Positions 37,789 to 46,418 of a stretch of 64,000 nt of DNA are shown here, piece by piece. The translations under genes were made by a program, and so were the position numbers. The stretch lies in contig NZ_CAMIAF010000002.1 of assembly GCF_946190375.1 (NCBI RefSeq), positions 86,766 to 150,765 of the forward strand. Reading direction: 5' to 3'. Positions within the stretch are counted from its first letter, which is position 1, and every line of letters begins with the position of its first letter. Source of the DNA: Streptococcus mitis. Its GTDB lineage: Bacteria; Bacillota; Bacilli; Lactobacillales; Streptococcaceae. The notes under the pieces were generated by a model. The model was not told the origin of the DNA. It saw only the letters and a list, made by a program, of their open reading frames with translations, and did no database searches.

Positions 37789-39639
37789 TTATTCAACGTG
37801 GGTGGTTTGATTGGCAAAGGCGATAATGGCTTGCTTCAACTCATCTCCACTAAGAGTGCGGAACTCTTCAATCTTTTGATCGATGGCTTCTAAAGGCATG
37901 ACATTAACCTTACCAACGAAAATCTTATCCATAACCTGGTTATCAACCAATTCGGTCGAAACCAAGAGTTCTTCGTAGAGTTTTTCGCCTGGGCGGATTC
38001 CAACTTCAACAATTGGAATTTCGCTTTCGGTGTGGCCACTTAGAAGCACCATTTTCTTGGCCAAGTCATAAATCTTGACTGGTTTGCCCATATCAAGGAT
38101 AAAGACTTCTCCATCCTTGGCATAAGCACCAGCATGGATAACCAAACGGCTAGCTTCTGGAATAGTCATAAAGTAACGGGTCATGCGGAAGTCTGTCACC
38201 GTTACAGGCCCACCTTCAGCAATCTGGCGTTCAAAGACTGGAATGACACTACCACGGCTACCAAGTACATTCCCAAAACGAACTGCACAGTAGGTTGATT
38301 GGCTACGTTGGTTAAAGCCAGTGACAATCAACTCAGCCACTCGCTTGGTTGCTCCCATAACATTTGGTGGATTAACAGCCTTATCTGTCGAAATCATAAC
38401 CATCTTAGGTACTTTGGCTTCATCAACAGCCTTAGCAACATTGTAAGTTCCACGAATATTGTTTTTGAAGGCTTCTTTTGGATTGCGCTCCATCATAGGA
38501 ACGTGCTTGTGGGCTGCCGCATGATAAACAATAGCTGGCTTGTACTGTTCAAAGACTTGCAACAAACGGTCATAGTCTTGAATATCGGCAATAACTGGTA
38601 CATAATCAATCCCTTGGAACTTACGAATCAATTCATGATACACAAGGTAGATTGAATTTTCCCCGTGACCGAGCAAGACGATACGTTCAGGATTGAAACG
38701 GCTAACTTGGCGACAGATTTCAGAACCGATTGAACCTCCAGCACCTGTGACTAAGATTGTCTTACCTGTCAGTTCTACGCCCAGACGCGATTCATCAAGA
38801 CGAATTTCCTGACGACCCAAAAGGTCTGTGATATCAATCTTCTGGAAGCCTCCACCTGCTTGATGAAGTCCTTGAACAACAGTTTCAACCTTAGGCATCT
38901 TATAACATTTGACTCCCAGCTTATTACACATCTGCAAGATACGTTCATATTCTGACGGGTCAAGCGACGGAATCGCAACGATAACACGCTCAATTTGATG
39001 GCGTTTGGCTAATTCAGGCAGATCATCATATGAACCCAAAACAGGGATACCACCAAGTTTTTGGCCCTTTTTCTTAGCGTCCTTATCCAAAATACCGACC
39101 AGTTCCAAATCACTGGTTGGATGTTGGTAACTATCCATAAAGAGGGCTCCGCCATCACCAGCACCAATCAAGAAGGTTCGACGGTGTTCTCCATCACCAC
39201 TGCCTTTTTTGCGTCTAGAGTAGATTAACTGCCAAGTAATCCGTGGCAATAAAATCAAGAAGGTACTCAACAAGATAAAGAGGATGATGAAACGGATTGA
39301 AAAAAGTGGCAAGAAGGCATAGCAGATACTATATGACAAGACGCTGCTCGCAGTCACACCAAAAAAGATTTTCATGAAATCCGTAATCTTGCTGTAACGA
39401 CTAATACTAGCGTTCAAGCCCCAAAATGCAATCATCAATTGATAAAACAGGAAAGCCAAACTCGTATAGATAATGTAGTCAACAGGTGCTGGATTAATCA
39501 AGCCGTAGAATAAGATATAAGATACAATGATGGAAACCACCATACTCAAAATATCAAATATTCCCCAGAAAACCTGTTTTTGTTGTTTATTTAAAATTTC
39601 CACCAGATCAATCACATAATCTGTGAGTTTTTTATTCAT
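37789..39639 (-). CDS. CapD/WbpM-like nucleotide-sugar dehydratase/epimerase
   Basis: A 616-residue membrane enzyme of the FlaA1/CapD/WbpM class: four N-terminal helices (about residues 25-140), a CoA-binding-like fold (GAGDGGALFMDSYQ) and a C-terminal SDR domain with NAD motif VTGAGGSIGSEICRQ. This class normally makes UDP-2-acetamido-2,6-dideoxy sugars from UDP-GlcNAc; the catalytic triad region reads MISTDKAVNPPNVMGATKR, which lacks the Tyr of YxxxK as seen in WbpM-type enzymes. It is outside any capsule locus in this window; a glycosyltransferase gene lies next to it on the same strand. Confidence 0.88.
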   Translation of the reverse strand: MNKKLTDYVIDLVEILNKQQKQVFWGIFDILSMVVSIIVSYILFYGLINPAPVDYIIYTSLAFLFYQLMIAFWGLNASISRYSKITDFMKIFFGVTASSVLSYSICYAFLPLFSIRFIILFILLSTFLILLPRITWQLIYSRRKKGSGDGEHRRTFLIGAGDGGALFMDSYQHPTSDLELVGILDKDAKKKGQKLGGIPVLGSYDDLPELAKRHQIERVIVAIPSLDPSEYERILQMCNKLGVKCYKMPKVETVVQGLHQAGGGFQKIDITDLLGRQEIRLDESRLGVELTGKTILVTGAGGSIGSEICRQVSRFNPERIVLLGHGENSIYLVYHELIRKFQGIDYVPVIADIQDYDRLLQVFEQYKPAIVYHAAAHKHVPMMERNPKEAFKNNIRGTYNVAKAVDEAKVPKMVMISTDKAVNPPNVMGATKRVAELIVTGFNQRSQSTYCAVRFGNVLGSRGSVIPVFERQIAEGGPVTVTDFRMTRYFMTIPEASRLVIHAGAYAKDGEVFILDMGKPVKIYDLAKKMVLLSGHTESEIPIVEVGIRPGEKLYEELLVSTELVDNQVMDKIFVGKVNVMPLEAIDQKIEEFRTLSGDELKQAIIAFANQTTHVE

Positions 39640-39706
39640 AGAAATTTACTCCTCCTTAAAAGAGTTTTACTATATTGTTATTGTAGCACATTTTAATTTA
39701 TTTGGC

Positions 39707-40744
39707 TTATTTTTCCAAATAAATTACTGTTCCCTTGTACTCTTTCTTCCATTTAAATCCTCTAATTAAACCTACAACCGTTCCAAGGCCATAAGCAAAG
39801 TGAATGGAAAATAAAAGAAAGGGCATCACAATTAGAAATCCATTTTTATGTTTTAATAAAGTCAGCAAAGTGAGTAATGCCAAAAGTAGAAAATAGGTAC
39901 CTAATAGTAAAGTTATGAATACGAATGTGATCGGTAACAATGCTAGACTAAACACAAGACTCAAAACAAATAAACAAGGAACATAGTGAAATAATGATAA
40001 ACACTTAGGCTGAACATGACTTGTCAAGCCAATCCACAAACCATTTGAATACTTTTGATGCAGCATTTTCTTGAATGTTGGTCGAATATACTGATAAGAT
40101 AGAATACTTGGGCTATAGCGGATTTTATAACCATGTTCTCGAATTCTATAATGAATATCATTATCTTCAGTTCGGCCAAGTTGCTCATTTACTAAACCAA
40201 CCTTCTGGAAAACCTCTCGTTTATACATCCCATGAAAAATAGAAGAAACATATCTATCCTCGGAACTATTTCGATAATTGGCAATGCTACTGCCAAACAT
40301 ATTTTCCTCAACAAGATGCAAGGTCTCTGCCCATTTTCCCTTTCCTTCAACAATCGTCGGTCTAGGTCCCCCACAGACAGATTCACCTTGTTGAATAACA
40401 GCCACATTATTCATTACAAAACTCTCAGTAACTTTTGAATGAGCATCAATTTTTAAAATAAGGTCCCCTACAGAATGTTTAACTCCCAGGTTAAAACCAC
40501 TAGCTTGATTTTTCTTAGGATTGTTATACAATCTGATTGAGTTAAACTCTGTGTCTTCTTTTATAAATTGCTGAATGATGGCTGTTGTCCCATCTGTAGA
40601 CATAGCATTTATAAATAGAATTTCAATATTTTCTTTAGGATAGGTTTGATTTTTTAAGTCTTCAATTAGACCAGGCAGATATTTTTCTTCATTGTATGCA
40701 CTGATTACAATGGATACGAGAAGACTTTCAACATTTTGAGTCAC
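39707..40744 (-). CDS. Family 2 glycosyltransferase
   Basis: A 345-residue GT-A enzyme: VSIVISAYNEEKYLPGLIEDL at the start, DAHSK as the DxD-like metal site (about residue 98), GRTEDNDIHYRIREHGYKIR as the acceptor-side ED motif, then two to three C-terminal membrane helices (about 250-330). It resembles succinoglycan-type transferases. Same strand as the CapD-like gene, 67 bases upstream, so the two may cooperate in making a surface glycan. Acceptor and sugar unknown. Confidence 0.87.
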   Translation of the reverse strand: MTQNVESLLVSIVISAYNEEKYLPGLIEDLKNQTYPKENIEILFINAMSTDGTTAIIQQFIKEDTEFNSIRLYNNPKKNQASGFNLGVKHSVGDLILKIDAHSKVTESFVMNNVAVIQQGESVCGGPRPTIVEGKGKWAETLHLVEENMFGSSIANYRNSSEDRYVSSIFHGMYKREVFQKVGLVNEQLGRTEDNDIHYRIREHGYKIRYSPSILSYQYIRPTFKKMLHQKYSNGLWIGLTSHVQPKCLSLFHYVPCLFVLSLVFSLALLPITFVFITLLLGTYFLLLALLTLLTLLKHKNGFLIVMPFLLFSIHFAYGLGTVVGLIRGFKWKKEYKGTVIYLEK

Positions 40745-40894
40745 TACTACTCTCCTGAATTTTTCCTTCCACTATTTTATCATAATTTTCAAGACTTTCC
40801 CATTTTTATCTTGAAAGCCAGAAACCTTACTTGACATTATAGGGAAAAAGCCTTAAAATAAGCTGTTATTAAAATCAGCTAGAAGAGGTATTAT

Positions 40895-42061
40895 ATGAAA
40901 AAGCAATCACTCTTTTTTGTTCCAGGTATTATCCTAATTGGTGTTTCCTTGCGGACTCCTTTTACCGTTTTACCCATTATTTTGGGAGATATTTCGCAAG
41001 GTCTGGGGGTAGAAGTTAGTTCGCTTGGTGTCCTGACCAGTCTTCCCCTCCTCATGTTTACCCTCTTCTCACTCTTTTCTACCCGACTGGCTCAAAAAAT
41101 CGGCTTGGAGCATCTCTTCACCTACAGCCTTTTCTTCTTGACCATCGGTTCTCTCATTCGACTAATCAATCTGCCCCTGCTCTATCTAGGAACCTTGATG
41201 GTTGGGGCAAGTATCGCAGTCATCAATGTGCTGCTTCCTAGTCTTATCCAAGCCAATCAACCAAAGAAGATTGGTTTTCTGACCACCTTATATGTAACCT
41301 CTATGGGGATTGCAACGGCTCTGGCTTCCTATCTAGCTGTGCCCATTACACAAGCCAGTTCTTGGAAAGGACTTATCATCCTCCTCACCCTGCTCTGTCT
41401 AGCAACTTTTTTGGTCTGGCTCCCAAATCACCGCTATAATCACAAACTGGCTCCGCAAACCAAACAAAAAAGCAAAGCAAAGGTCATGCATAACAAACAG
41501 GTCTGGGCAGTGATTGTCTTTGCCGGTTTTCAATCCTTGCTCTTTTACACCGCTATGACCTGGCTACCTACCATGGCTATCCATGCAGGCCTATCCAGTC
41601 ACGAAGCTGGCTTGCTGACTTCTATCTTCTCTCTGATTAGCATTCCTTTTTCAATGACCATCCCAAGCCTGACAACCAGCTTGTCAACTCGTAACCGTCA
41701 GCTCATGCTCACTCTGGTCTCACTGGCTGGTGTTGTCGGCATTTCCATGCTCTTTTTCCCAATCGGTAATTTCTTTTACTGGCTTGCCATCCATCTCCTC
41801 ATCGGAACCGCAACTAGCGCCCTCTTCCCTTATCTCATGGTCAACTTTTCACTCAAGACAAGCGCCCCTGAAAAGACAGCCCAATTGTCCGGCCTATCTC
41901 AAACAGGAGGCTATATCCTAGCAGCCTTTGGGCCAACCCTCTTTGGTTACAGTTTTGACCTTTTCCACTCTTGGGTACCAGCTGTAGCTGCTCTCTTGCT
42001 CGTAGATATCATCATGACTGTGGCCCTCTTTACAGTGGACAGAGCTGATAAAATCCTTTAA
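40895..42061 (+). CDS. CynX/NimT-like MFS transporter
   Basis: A 388-residue MFS protein with 12 predicted helices, similar to the cyanate/nitroimidazole subgroup (GVSLRTPFTVLPIILGDI at the start, LLPSLIQANQPKK in the middle). AGAAGAGG lies before the ATG. The substrate is unknown. It is a single-gene unit with its own terminator; the retron insertion begins just downstream. Confidence 0.85.
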   Translation: MKKQSLFFVPGIILIGVSLRTPFTVLPIILGDISQGLGVEVSSLGVLTSLPLLMFTLFSLFSTRLAQKIGLEHLFTYSLFFLTIGSLIRLINLPLLYLGTLMVGASIAVINVLLPSLIQANQPKKIGFLTTLYVTSMGIATALASYLAVPITQASSWKGLIILLTLLCLATFLVWLPNHRYNHKLAPQTKQKSKAKVMHNKQVWAVIVFAGFQSLLFYTAMTWLPTMAIHAGLSSHEAGLLTSIFSLISIPFSMTIPSLTTSLSTRNRQLMLTLVSLAGVVGISMLFFPIGNFFYWLAIHLLIGTATSALFPYLMVNFSLKTSAPEKTAQLSGLSQTGGYILAAFGPTLFGYSFDLFHSWVPAVAALLLVDIIMTVALFTVDRADKIL

Positions 42062-42099
42062 TTATTCTAAAATACTTCTCAAATATAAATAATGCAAAG

Positions 42100-42121
42100 C
42101 CAGACTCTGTCTGGTTTTTTT
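42100..42121 (+). terminator. Terminator of the CynX-like gene
   Basis: Stem CCAGAC with GTCTGG, 3-base loop, then seven T. Confidence 0.85.
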
Positions 42122-42161
42122 AGATGTTGATAAAAATTTATAGTCTAAGATATCTTAATTC

Positions 42162-42190
42162 TAGATTAACAGGTTATTTTGTGATAGAAT
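42162..42190 (+). promoter_or_regulatory. Retron promoter
   Basis: Extended -10, TGATAGAAT (42182-42190), with a weak -35 (TAGATT, 42162-42167, 17-base spacer). Transcription would start near 42197, exactly the first base of the proposed a1 arm. Confidence 0.6.
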
Positions 42191-42196
42191 AAAGTT

Positions 42197-42382
42197 GCGC
42201 ATGATTAGATTTTTGACTTGTGTGTTCGCAAGTATTAACAAAAATGTTACTAGAGTGTTCAGCTCACTCCAGTAATCTCAAAACTAAGACAATTAGGTTT
42301 CTTCTGGAAAAAGTTGCAGTATGTTTTATCTCTGCCGAAGGAAGATTTCTATACTGTCGTTCGCATAAGAGTTTTCATGCGC
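42197..42382 (+). ncRNA. Retron msr-msd non-coding RNA
   Basis: All parts expected of a retron RNA occur in order. Arms a1 GCGCATGA (42197-42204) and a2 TCATGCGC (42375-42382) are perfectly complementary. TTAG follows a1, placing the candidate branching guanosine at 42208. Two msr hairpins follow: ACTTG/CAAGT (42216-42233) and TTACTAGAGTG/CACTCCAGTAA (42247-42275, one mismatch). The msd folds into a long imperfect hairpin between GACA (42288) and TGTC (42355-42358), with AG..TTCTTCT/GGAAGA..CT pairing inside and GCAG/CTGC (42316-42335) at the tip. The reverse transcriptase starts 21 bases after a2. Found by eye; the exact branch and msd ends need experiment. Confidence 0.8.
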
Positions 42383-42403
42383 TTTTTTATTAAGGATAAG
42401 ATA

Positions 42404-44338
42404 ATGACTAAATTAAATCGATTAGAAACCAAAACCAAGGATGACTTTGCAAGGCTTCTTGGTTTTAAAAACGCCAGATACATTAACTATTTATTGTACA
42501 TTGTAAAAACCGATAATTTGTACAACTCTTTCACAATACCTAAAAAAAATGGTGGGGATAGAGTTATACATGCACCTAAAAAGGAGCTAAAATTTCTTCA
42601 GAAAAAATTAGCTGATGTTTTATGGGAGTGTTTTCTGAAAGTTTCAGAATTCAAACCTACAGAAAAAAATCCTGTTCTGTCTCATGCTTTTGAAAAGGGG
42701 AAAAGCATTATTACCAACTCTCAGATGCATCGAAACAAGAAATACATTCTGAACATTGACTTGAAAAACTTTTTTGATTCTTTTAATTTTGGAAGAGTAA
42801 GAGGCTTCTTTATAAAAGATAGAGATTTTGCTGTTTCACCAGAAATTGCTACAGTAATTGCACAAATTGCATGTTATCAAGGTAAATTACCACAAGGAGC
42901 CCCGTCTTCTCCCATCATCACAAATTTAATTACTAGAATTTTAGATTATCGGATTGTCAAAATTGCTAAAAAGTATCGTTTTACTTATTCTAGATATGCC
43001 GATGATATGACTTTTTCAACAAATCGTGAATTAAACTCTAATAAATTGAGAGCAAGCCAAGAGTTAGAAAACTTTTTAGCTGAATTGGAGGAACTAATCA
43101 TCTCATCTGGTTTTGAAATCAATCCTAAAAAAACACGGTTGAGTAATAACATGCAGCGCCAAGAAGTTACTGGACTGGTTGTCAACAAGAAGATAAATGT
43201 AAAAAGAGAGTACGTAAAAAATACTCGTGCAATGGCCTTTCAATTATACAAAGATGGAGCTTTTGAAATAGATAAAAAACCAGGAACACTCAACCAACTA
43301 ACGGGACGATTTGCTTTTATTTTTCAAATAGATCAATACAACAACTACTTACTTTACAAAAAATCCCTGATACAAAATAATCTAGACTCACAAAAATATT
43401 TATTAGGAAGAAATTCATCAAAAAAATCTGAATCGAAATATTATTGGAAGTATATCTTTTATAATAAAGATTTACGAAAAGAATTATTCTATAATAAAAA
43501 ACATAGTACATATAAATTACCTACAGAATTTTACAGTATCGGTAAAGAAGAAAAGAAAATGTACATGTCTTTATTCAATTCTAGAGAAAAAGAGTACAAG
43601 AAATTTCTATTTTATAAATACTTTTTCGGAAACGACAAACCTCTAATTATAACAGAGGGAAAGACTGATCCCCGGTATATTAAAGCGGCTTTAAAAAAAT
43701 TATATCTAAGTTATCCTGAACTTGTTGAAAAAGTTGGTAATAACTTTATATTTAAAATTGAATTTCTAAATCACACTAATACAATTGAGTATCTTTTTAA
43801 TGTCCCCGAGGGAGGAAGTGGATTTTTATTTTGGTATAACTATTTCTCTGACAAAGAGAGTTTTCCAATGAGTGATACTGAAAAGGTACTATATTTGAAT
43901 TATATTGATTATTTTGAAAAGCTAACAAAAAAGAGGCCCAAGAATCCAACGATTTTTTTATTTGACAATGAACCGTCAGGGAATCCACTTTATGATTTTG
44001 TGAAACATGCACGTGACTTAGCGATTTCAAAAAATAATTTGGATCAAATTAGAGGCACATCATTTAATAGGATTACAAAGAAAAATAATTTGTACATAAT
44101 GGCAACGCCGTTATTATCCACTAGAAATAATGGAAATTCCTCTGATATCGAAGACCTATTATTGTCACGTAATTTGCCACCCATGTTAAAAGGGAAGACA
44201 TTCTCCAAAGATGGTGGTGCTAATCATTATGGAAAGGATATTTTTTCAAAGTATGTTCTAAAGAATTATAAGAAATTCGATTTTACTGAGTTTATTCCAT
44301 TGCTAGACAGCATAAGAGATAATATCCTAAATTATTAA
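42404..44338 (+). CDS. Retron reverse transcriptase fused to a TOPRIM-like domain
   Basis: A 644-residue protein. Residues 1 to about 310 are a retron-type reverse transcriptase: the region-X motif reads NSQMH (NAxxH class), catalytic ILNIDLKNFFDSF, LPQGAPSSPIITNLI, RYADDMTFS (YADD near residue 200) and the region-Y VTG in QEVTGLVVNKK. A linker leads to a C-terminal TOPRIM-like region: PLIITEGKTDPRYIKAAL (acidic Glu near residue 417) and IFLFDNEPSG (near 519). RT-TOPRIM fusions occur in type I-C retrons such as Ec67/Eco2, where the TOPRIM part is the effector. Start 42404 is chosen because AAGGATAAGATA precedes it; the open frame from 42314 lies inside the msd RNA. The gene is AT-rich against its neighbours, a sign of transfer. 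Confidence 0.92.
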   Translation: MTKLNRLETKTKDDFARLLGFKNARYINYLLYIVKTDNLYNSFTIPKKNGGDRVIHAPKKELKFLQKKLADVLWECFLKVSEFKPTEKNPVLSHAFEKGKSIITNSQMHRNKKYILNIDLKNFFDSFNFGRVRGFFIKDRDFAVSPEIATVIAQIACYQGKLPQGAPSSPIITNLITRILDYRIVKIAKKYRFTYSRYADDMTFSTNRELNSNKLRASQELENFLAELEELIISSGFEINPKKTRLSNNMQRQEVTGLVVNKKINVKREYVKNTRAMAFQLYKDGAFEIDKKPGTLNQLTGRFAFIFQIDQYNNYLLYKKSLIQNNLDSQKYLLGRNSSKKSESKYYWKYIFYNKDLRKELFYNKKHSTYKLPTEFYSIGKEEKKMYMSLFNSREKEYKKFLFYKYFFGNDKPLIITEGKTDPRYIKAALKKLYLSYPELVEKVGNNFIFKIEFLNHTNTIEYLFNVPEGGSGFLFWYNYFSDKESFPMSDTEKVLYLNYIDYFEKLTKKRPKNPTIFLFDNEPSGNPLYDFVKHARDLAISKNNLDQIRGTSFNRITKKNNLYIMATPLLSTRNNGNSSDIEDLLLSRNLPPMLKGKTFSKDGGANHYGKDIFSKYVLKNYKKFDFTEFIPLLDSIRDNILNY

Positions 44339-44406
44339 TCATGATTCTTGCTTATTTTTAAAATATTGACTTCTATCAAATATCAAATTTATACAAGATA
44401 TCCTCT

Positions 44407-44437
44407 AAACTTCTAGTTTTGCCTAGGAGTTTTTTTA
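44407..44437 (+). terminator. Retron terminator
   Basis: Stem AAACTTCTAG with CTAGGAGTTT (one wobble), 6-base loop, then a T-run. Confidence 0.75.
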
Positions 44438-44530
44438 TATATAAAAATTTTACACATTTCTCTTGACAGGGCTTTCTTTTAGATGTACAATGTATGTGTA
44501 GAAAAATTATATATAAAAATCTTACACATT
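44436..44530 (+). promoter_or_regulatory. padR operon promoter flanked by direct-repeat operators
   Basis: -35 TTGACA (44463-44468) and -10 TACAAT (44486-44491), 17-base spacer. A 23-base sequence ending TTACACATT occurs at 44436-44458 and 44508-44530 with one mismatch, and a related inverted copy starts ATGTGTAGAAAAATTA (about 44494). ATGT/ACAT half-sites fit PadR operators, so autorepression is likely. Confidence 0.7.
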
Positions 44531-44547
44531 AGAAAAGGAGGTTTCCC

Positions 44548-44874
44548 ATGTACTTTCCAACATCCTCTGCCTTGATTGAATTTCTCATCTTGGCCGTACT
44601 GGAAAAAGGGGATTCTTATGGTTATGAGATCAGCCAAACCATTAAGCTGATCGCTAATATCAAAGAATCTACACTCTATCCTATCCTAAAAAAATTGGAA
44701 GGCAATAGCTTTCTGACAACCTATTCTAGAGAGTTCCAAGGTCGCATGCGCAAATACTACTCCTTGACAAACGGTGGTATAGAGCAGCTCTTGACCCTAA
44801 AAGATGAATGGGCACTCTATACAGACACCATTAATGGCATCATAGAAGGGAGTATCCGCCATGACAAGAACTGA
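44548..44874 (+). CDS. PadR family transcriptional regulator
   Basis: A 108-residue winged-helix repressor of the short PadR class: LIEFLILAVLEKGDSYGYEISQTI, then ESTLYPILKKLE (recognition helix) and RMRKYYSLTNGGIEQL. AGAAAAGGAGG lies before the ATG. It overlaps the next gene by 14 bases. With the DUF1700 and DUF4097 genes it forms the conserved PadR envelope-stress-type operon of Firmicutes; it probably represses its own operon through the flanking repeats. Confidence 0.9.
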   Translation: MYFPTSSALIEFLILAVLEKGDSYGYEISQTIKLIANIKESTLYPILKKLEGNSFLTTYSREFQGRMRKYYSLTNGGIEQLLTLKDEWALYTDTINGIIEGSIRHDKN

Positions 44875-45454
44875 ATACCTGACTCAGCTAGAACTCTATC
44901 TCAAAAAACTGCCTCAGGCTGACCAAATTGAAGCCATGGACTATTTCAGGGAACTCTTTGACGATGCTGGAGTCGAAGGAGAGGAAGAACTCATCGCTAG
45001 CTTAGGAACTCCTAAGGAAGCAGCTCACGAAGTCCTCTCTAATCTTCTCGATAAAAAAATCAATGAGGCACCCGCTCAAAAAAATAACCGACAAATTTTG
45101 CATATCGCCTTGTTAGCCCTCCTTGCAGCACCCATCGGTATTCCTCTGGGAATCGCCATCCTCGTGTCCCTGTTCGCAATCCTTGTGGCAGCCTTAACTG
45201 TCATTCTAGCTTTCTTTGCGGTTTCCATACTTGGTATCATCGGCGGATTCCTATTTTTAGTTGAAAGTTTCACTGTTCTCGCCCAAGCTAAATCAGCCTT
45301 TATCTTGATTTTTGGTTCTGGTTTACTGGCTATCGGTGCTTCTTCACTAGTCTTACTAGGTATTTCCTATGTAGCCCGCTTCTTCGGCCTACTCATTGTT
45401 CGCTTGGTGCAATTGGTTCTCAAAAAAGGAAAGAGAGGTGACCAGCATGCGTAA
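44861..45454 (+). CDS. DUF1700 family membrane protein
   Basis: A 197-residue protein: a cytoplasmic N-terminal helical part (MTRTEYLTQLELYLKKLP...EAMDYFRELFDDAG, about residues 1-70), the hallmark of DUF1700/HAAS proteins, then four hydrophobic helices. Overlaps padR by 14 bases and the next gene by 8, so the operon is tightly coupled. The HAAS domain probably contacts the PadR regulator; this is a family-level inference. Confidence 0.88.
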   Translation: MTRTEYLTQLELYLKKLPQADQIEAMDYFRELFDDAGVEGEEELIASLGTPKEAAHEVLSNLLDKKINEAPAQKNNRQILHIALLALLAAPIGIPLGIAILVSLFAILVAALTVILAFFAVSILGIIGGFLFLVESFTVLAQAKSAFILIFGSGLLAIGASSLVLLGISYVARFFGLLIVRLVQLVLKKGKRGDQHA

Positions 45455-46361
45455 GTTTACAAAAGGATTTCTCATTTTTGGTGTGGTGACTACCATTATC
45501 GGCTTTATCCTGCTCTTTGTAGGCATCCAATCTGACGGGATTAAGAGTTTGCTTGCCATGTCCAAGGAGCCTGTCTATGATAGTCGGATGGAAGAGTTGA
45601 CCTTTGGCAAGGAAGTCGAAAACCTAGAGATTACTCTCCATCAACACGCACTGACCATCACAGACTCTTTCGATGATCAAATCCACATTTCTTACCATCC
45701 ATCTCTTTCTGCTCACCATGATCTTATCACAAATCAGAACGATAAAACGCTGAGCCTCACTGATAAGAAACTGTCTGAAAGTCCGTTTCTCTCTTCTGGA
45801 ATTGGCGGGATTCTCCATGTCGCAAGTAACTACTCTCGTCGTTTTGAAGAAGTTATTCTCCAAGTTCCAAAAGGAAGAAGTCTAAAAGGGATTAACATCT
45901 CAGCCAATCGCGGTCAAACCAGTATCACCAATGCCAGCCTTGAAAATGTGACCCTCAATACCAATAATGCCTATCTCCTCCGAATTGAAGGAAGTCGTAT
46001 CAAAAACAGTAAACTCACAACCCCTAATATCATCAATATCTTTGATACAGACCTTACAGATAGTCAGCTAGAGTCAACAAAAAATCACTTCTACGTTGAC
46101 AATATTAAAGTATATGGTAAGGTAGAACTAACTTCTAAAAATGAACTCAGCATCACACTAACTCAACAAGAAAGCCAAGAAATCAACTTAGACCTATCAA
46201 GTCACTATGGTCCTATTTATCAGTTATCAAGAGATGAGAGTCAACATCACCCAAACGAATTAAGCAACCCTTACAAAACTGAAAAAACCGATGTAAAAGG
46301 TCAACTCATAGCTAGGGCTGAAGATTATATTAGTCTTGAAACTACAGCCAACAAACCTTAA
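45447..46361 (+). CDS. DUF4097-type beta-helix envelope protein
   Basis: A 304-residue protein with one N-terminal membrane helix (about residues 8-28) and an extracellular beta-rich domain of repeated strands (ENLEITLHQHALTITD, GINISANRGQTSITNASLENVTLNTNNAYLLRIEGS), typical of DUF4097/DUF4098 right-handed beta-helix folds. The ATG at 45447 follows AGAGAGGTG; the open frame to 45396 would lie within the preceding gene. Third gene of the PadR operon. Function probably linked to envelope stress. Confidence 0.82.
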   Translation: MRKFTKGFLIFGVVTTIIGFILLFVGIQSDGIKSLLAMSKEPVYDSRMEELTFGKEVENLEITLHQHALTITDSFDDQIHISYHPSLSAHHDLITNQNDKTLSLTDKKLSESPFLSSGIGGILHVASNYSRRFEEVILQVPKGRSLKGINISANRGQTSITNASLENVTLNTNNAYLLRIEGSRIKNSKLTTPNIINIFDTDLTDSQLESTKNHFYVDNIKVYGKVELTSKNELSITLTQQESQEINLDLSSHYGPIYQLSRDESQHHPNELSNPYKTEKTDVKGQLIARAEDYISLETTANKP

Positions 46362-46418
46362 CAAATCTACTTATATCTATCAAAATGATGTATATACAAC
46401 TAAAAAGGAGGTTCTACC

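Noticed and set aside
42361-42391. CGCAT/ATGCG hairpin followed by CTTTTTTAT read as a terminator
   Set aside because: It looks like a terminator, but the same bases form the a2 arm of the retron RNA and the RT gene starts 13 bases later; the longer a1/a2 pairing and retron context explain it better, although partial termination may occur.
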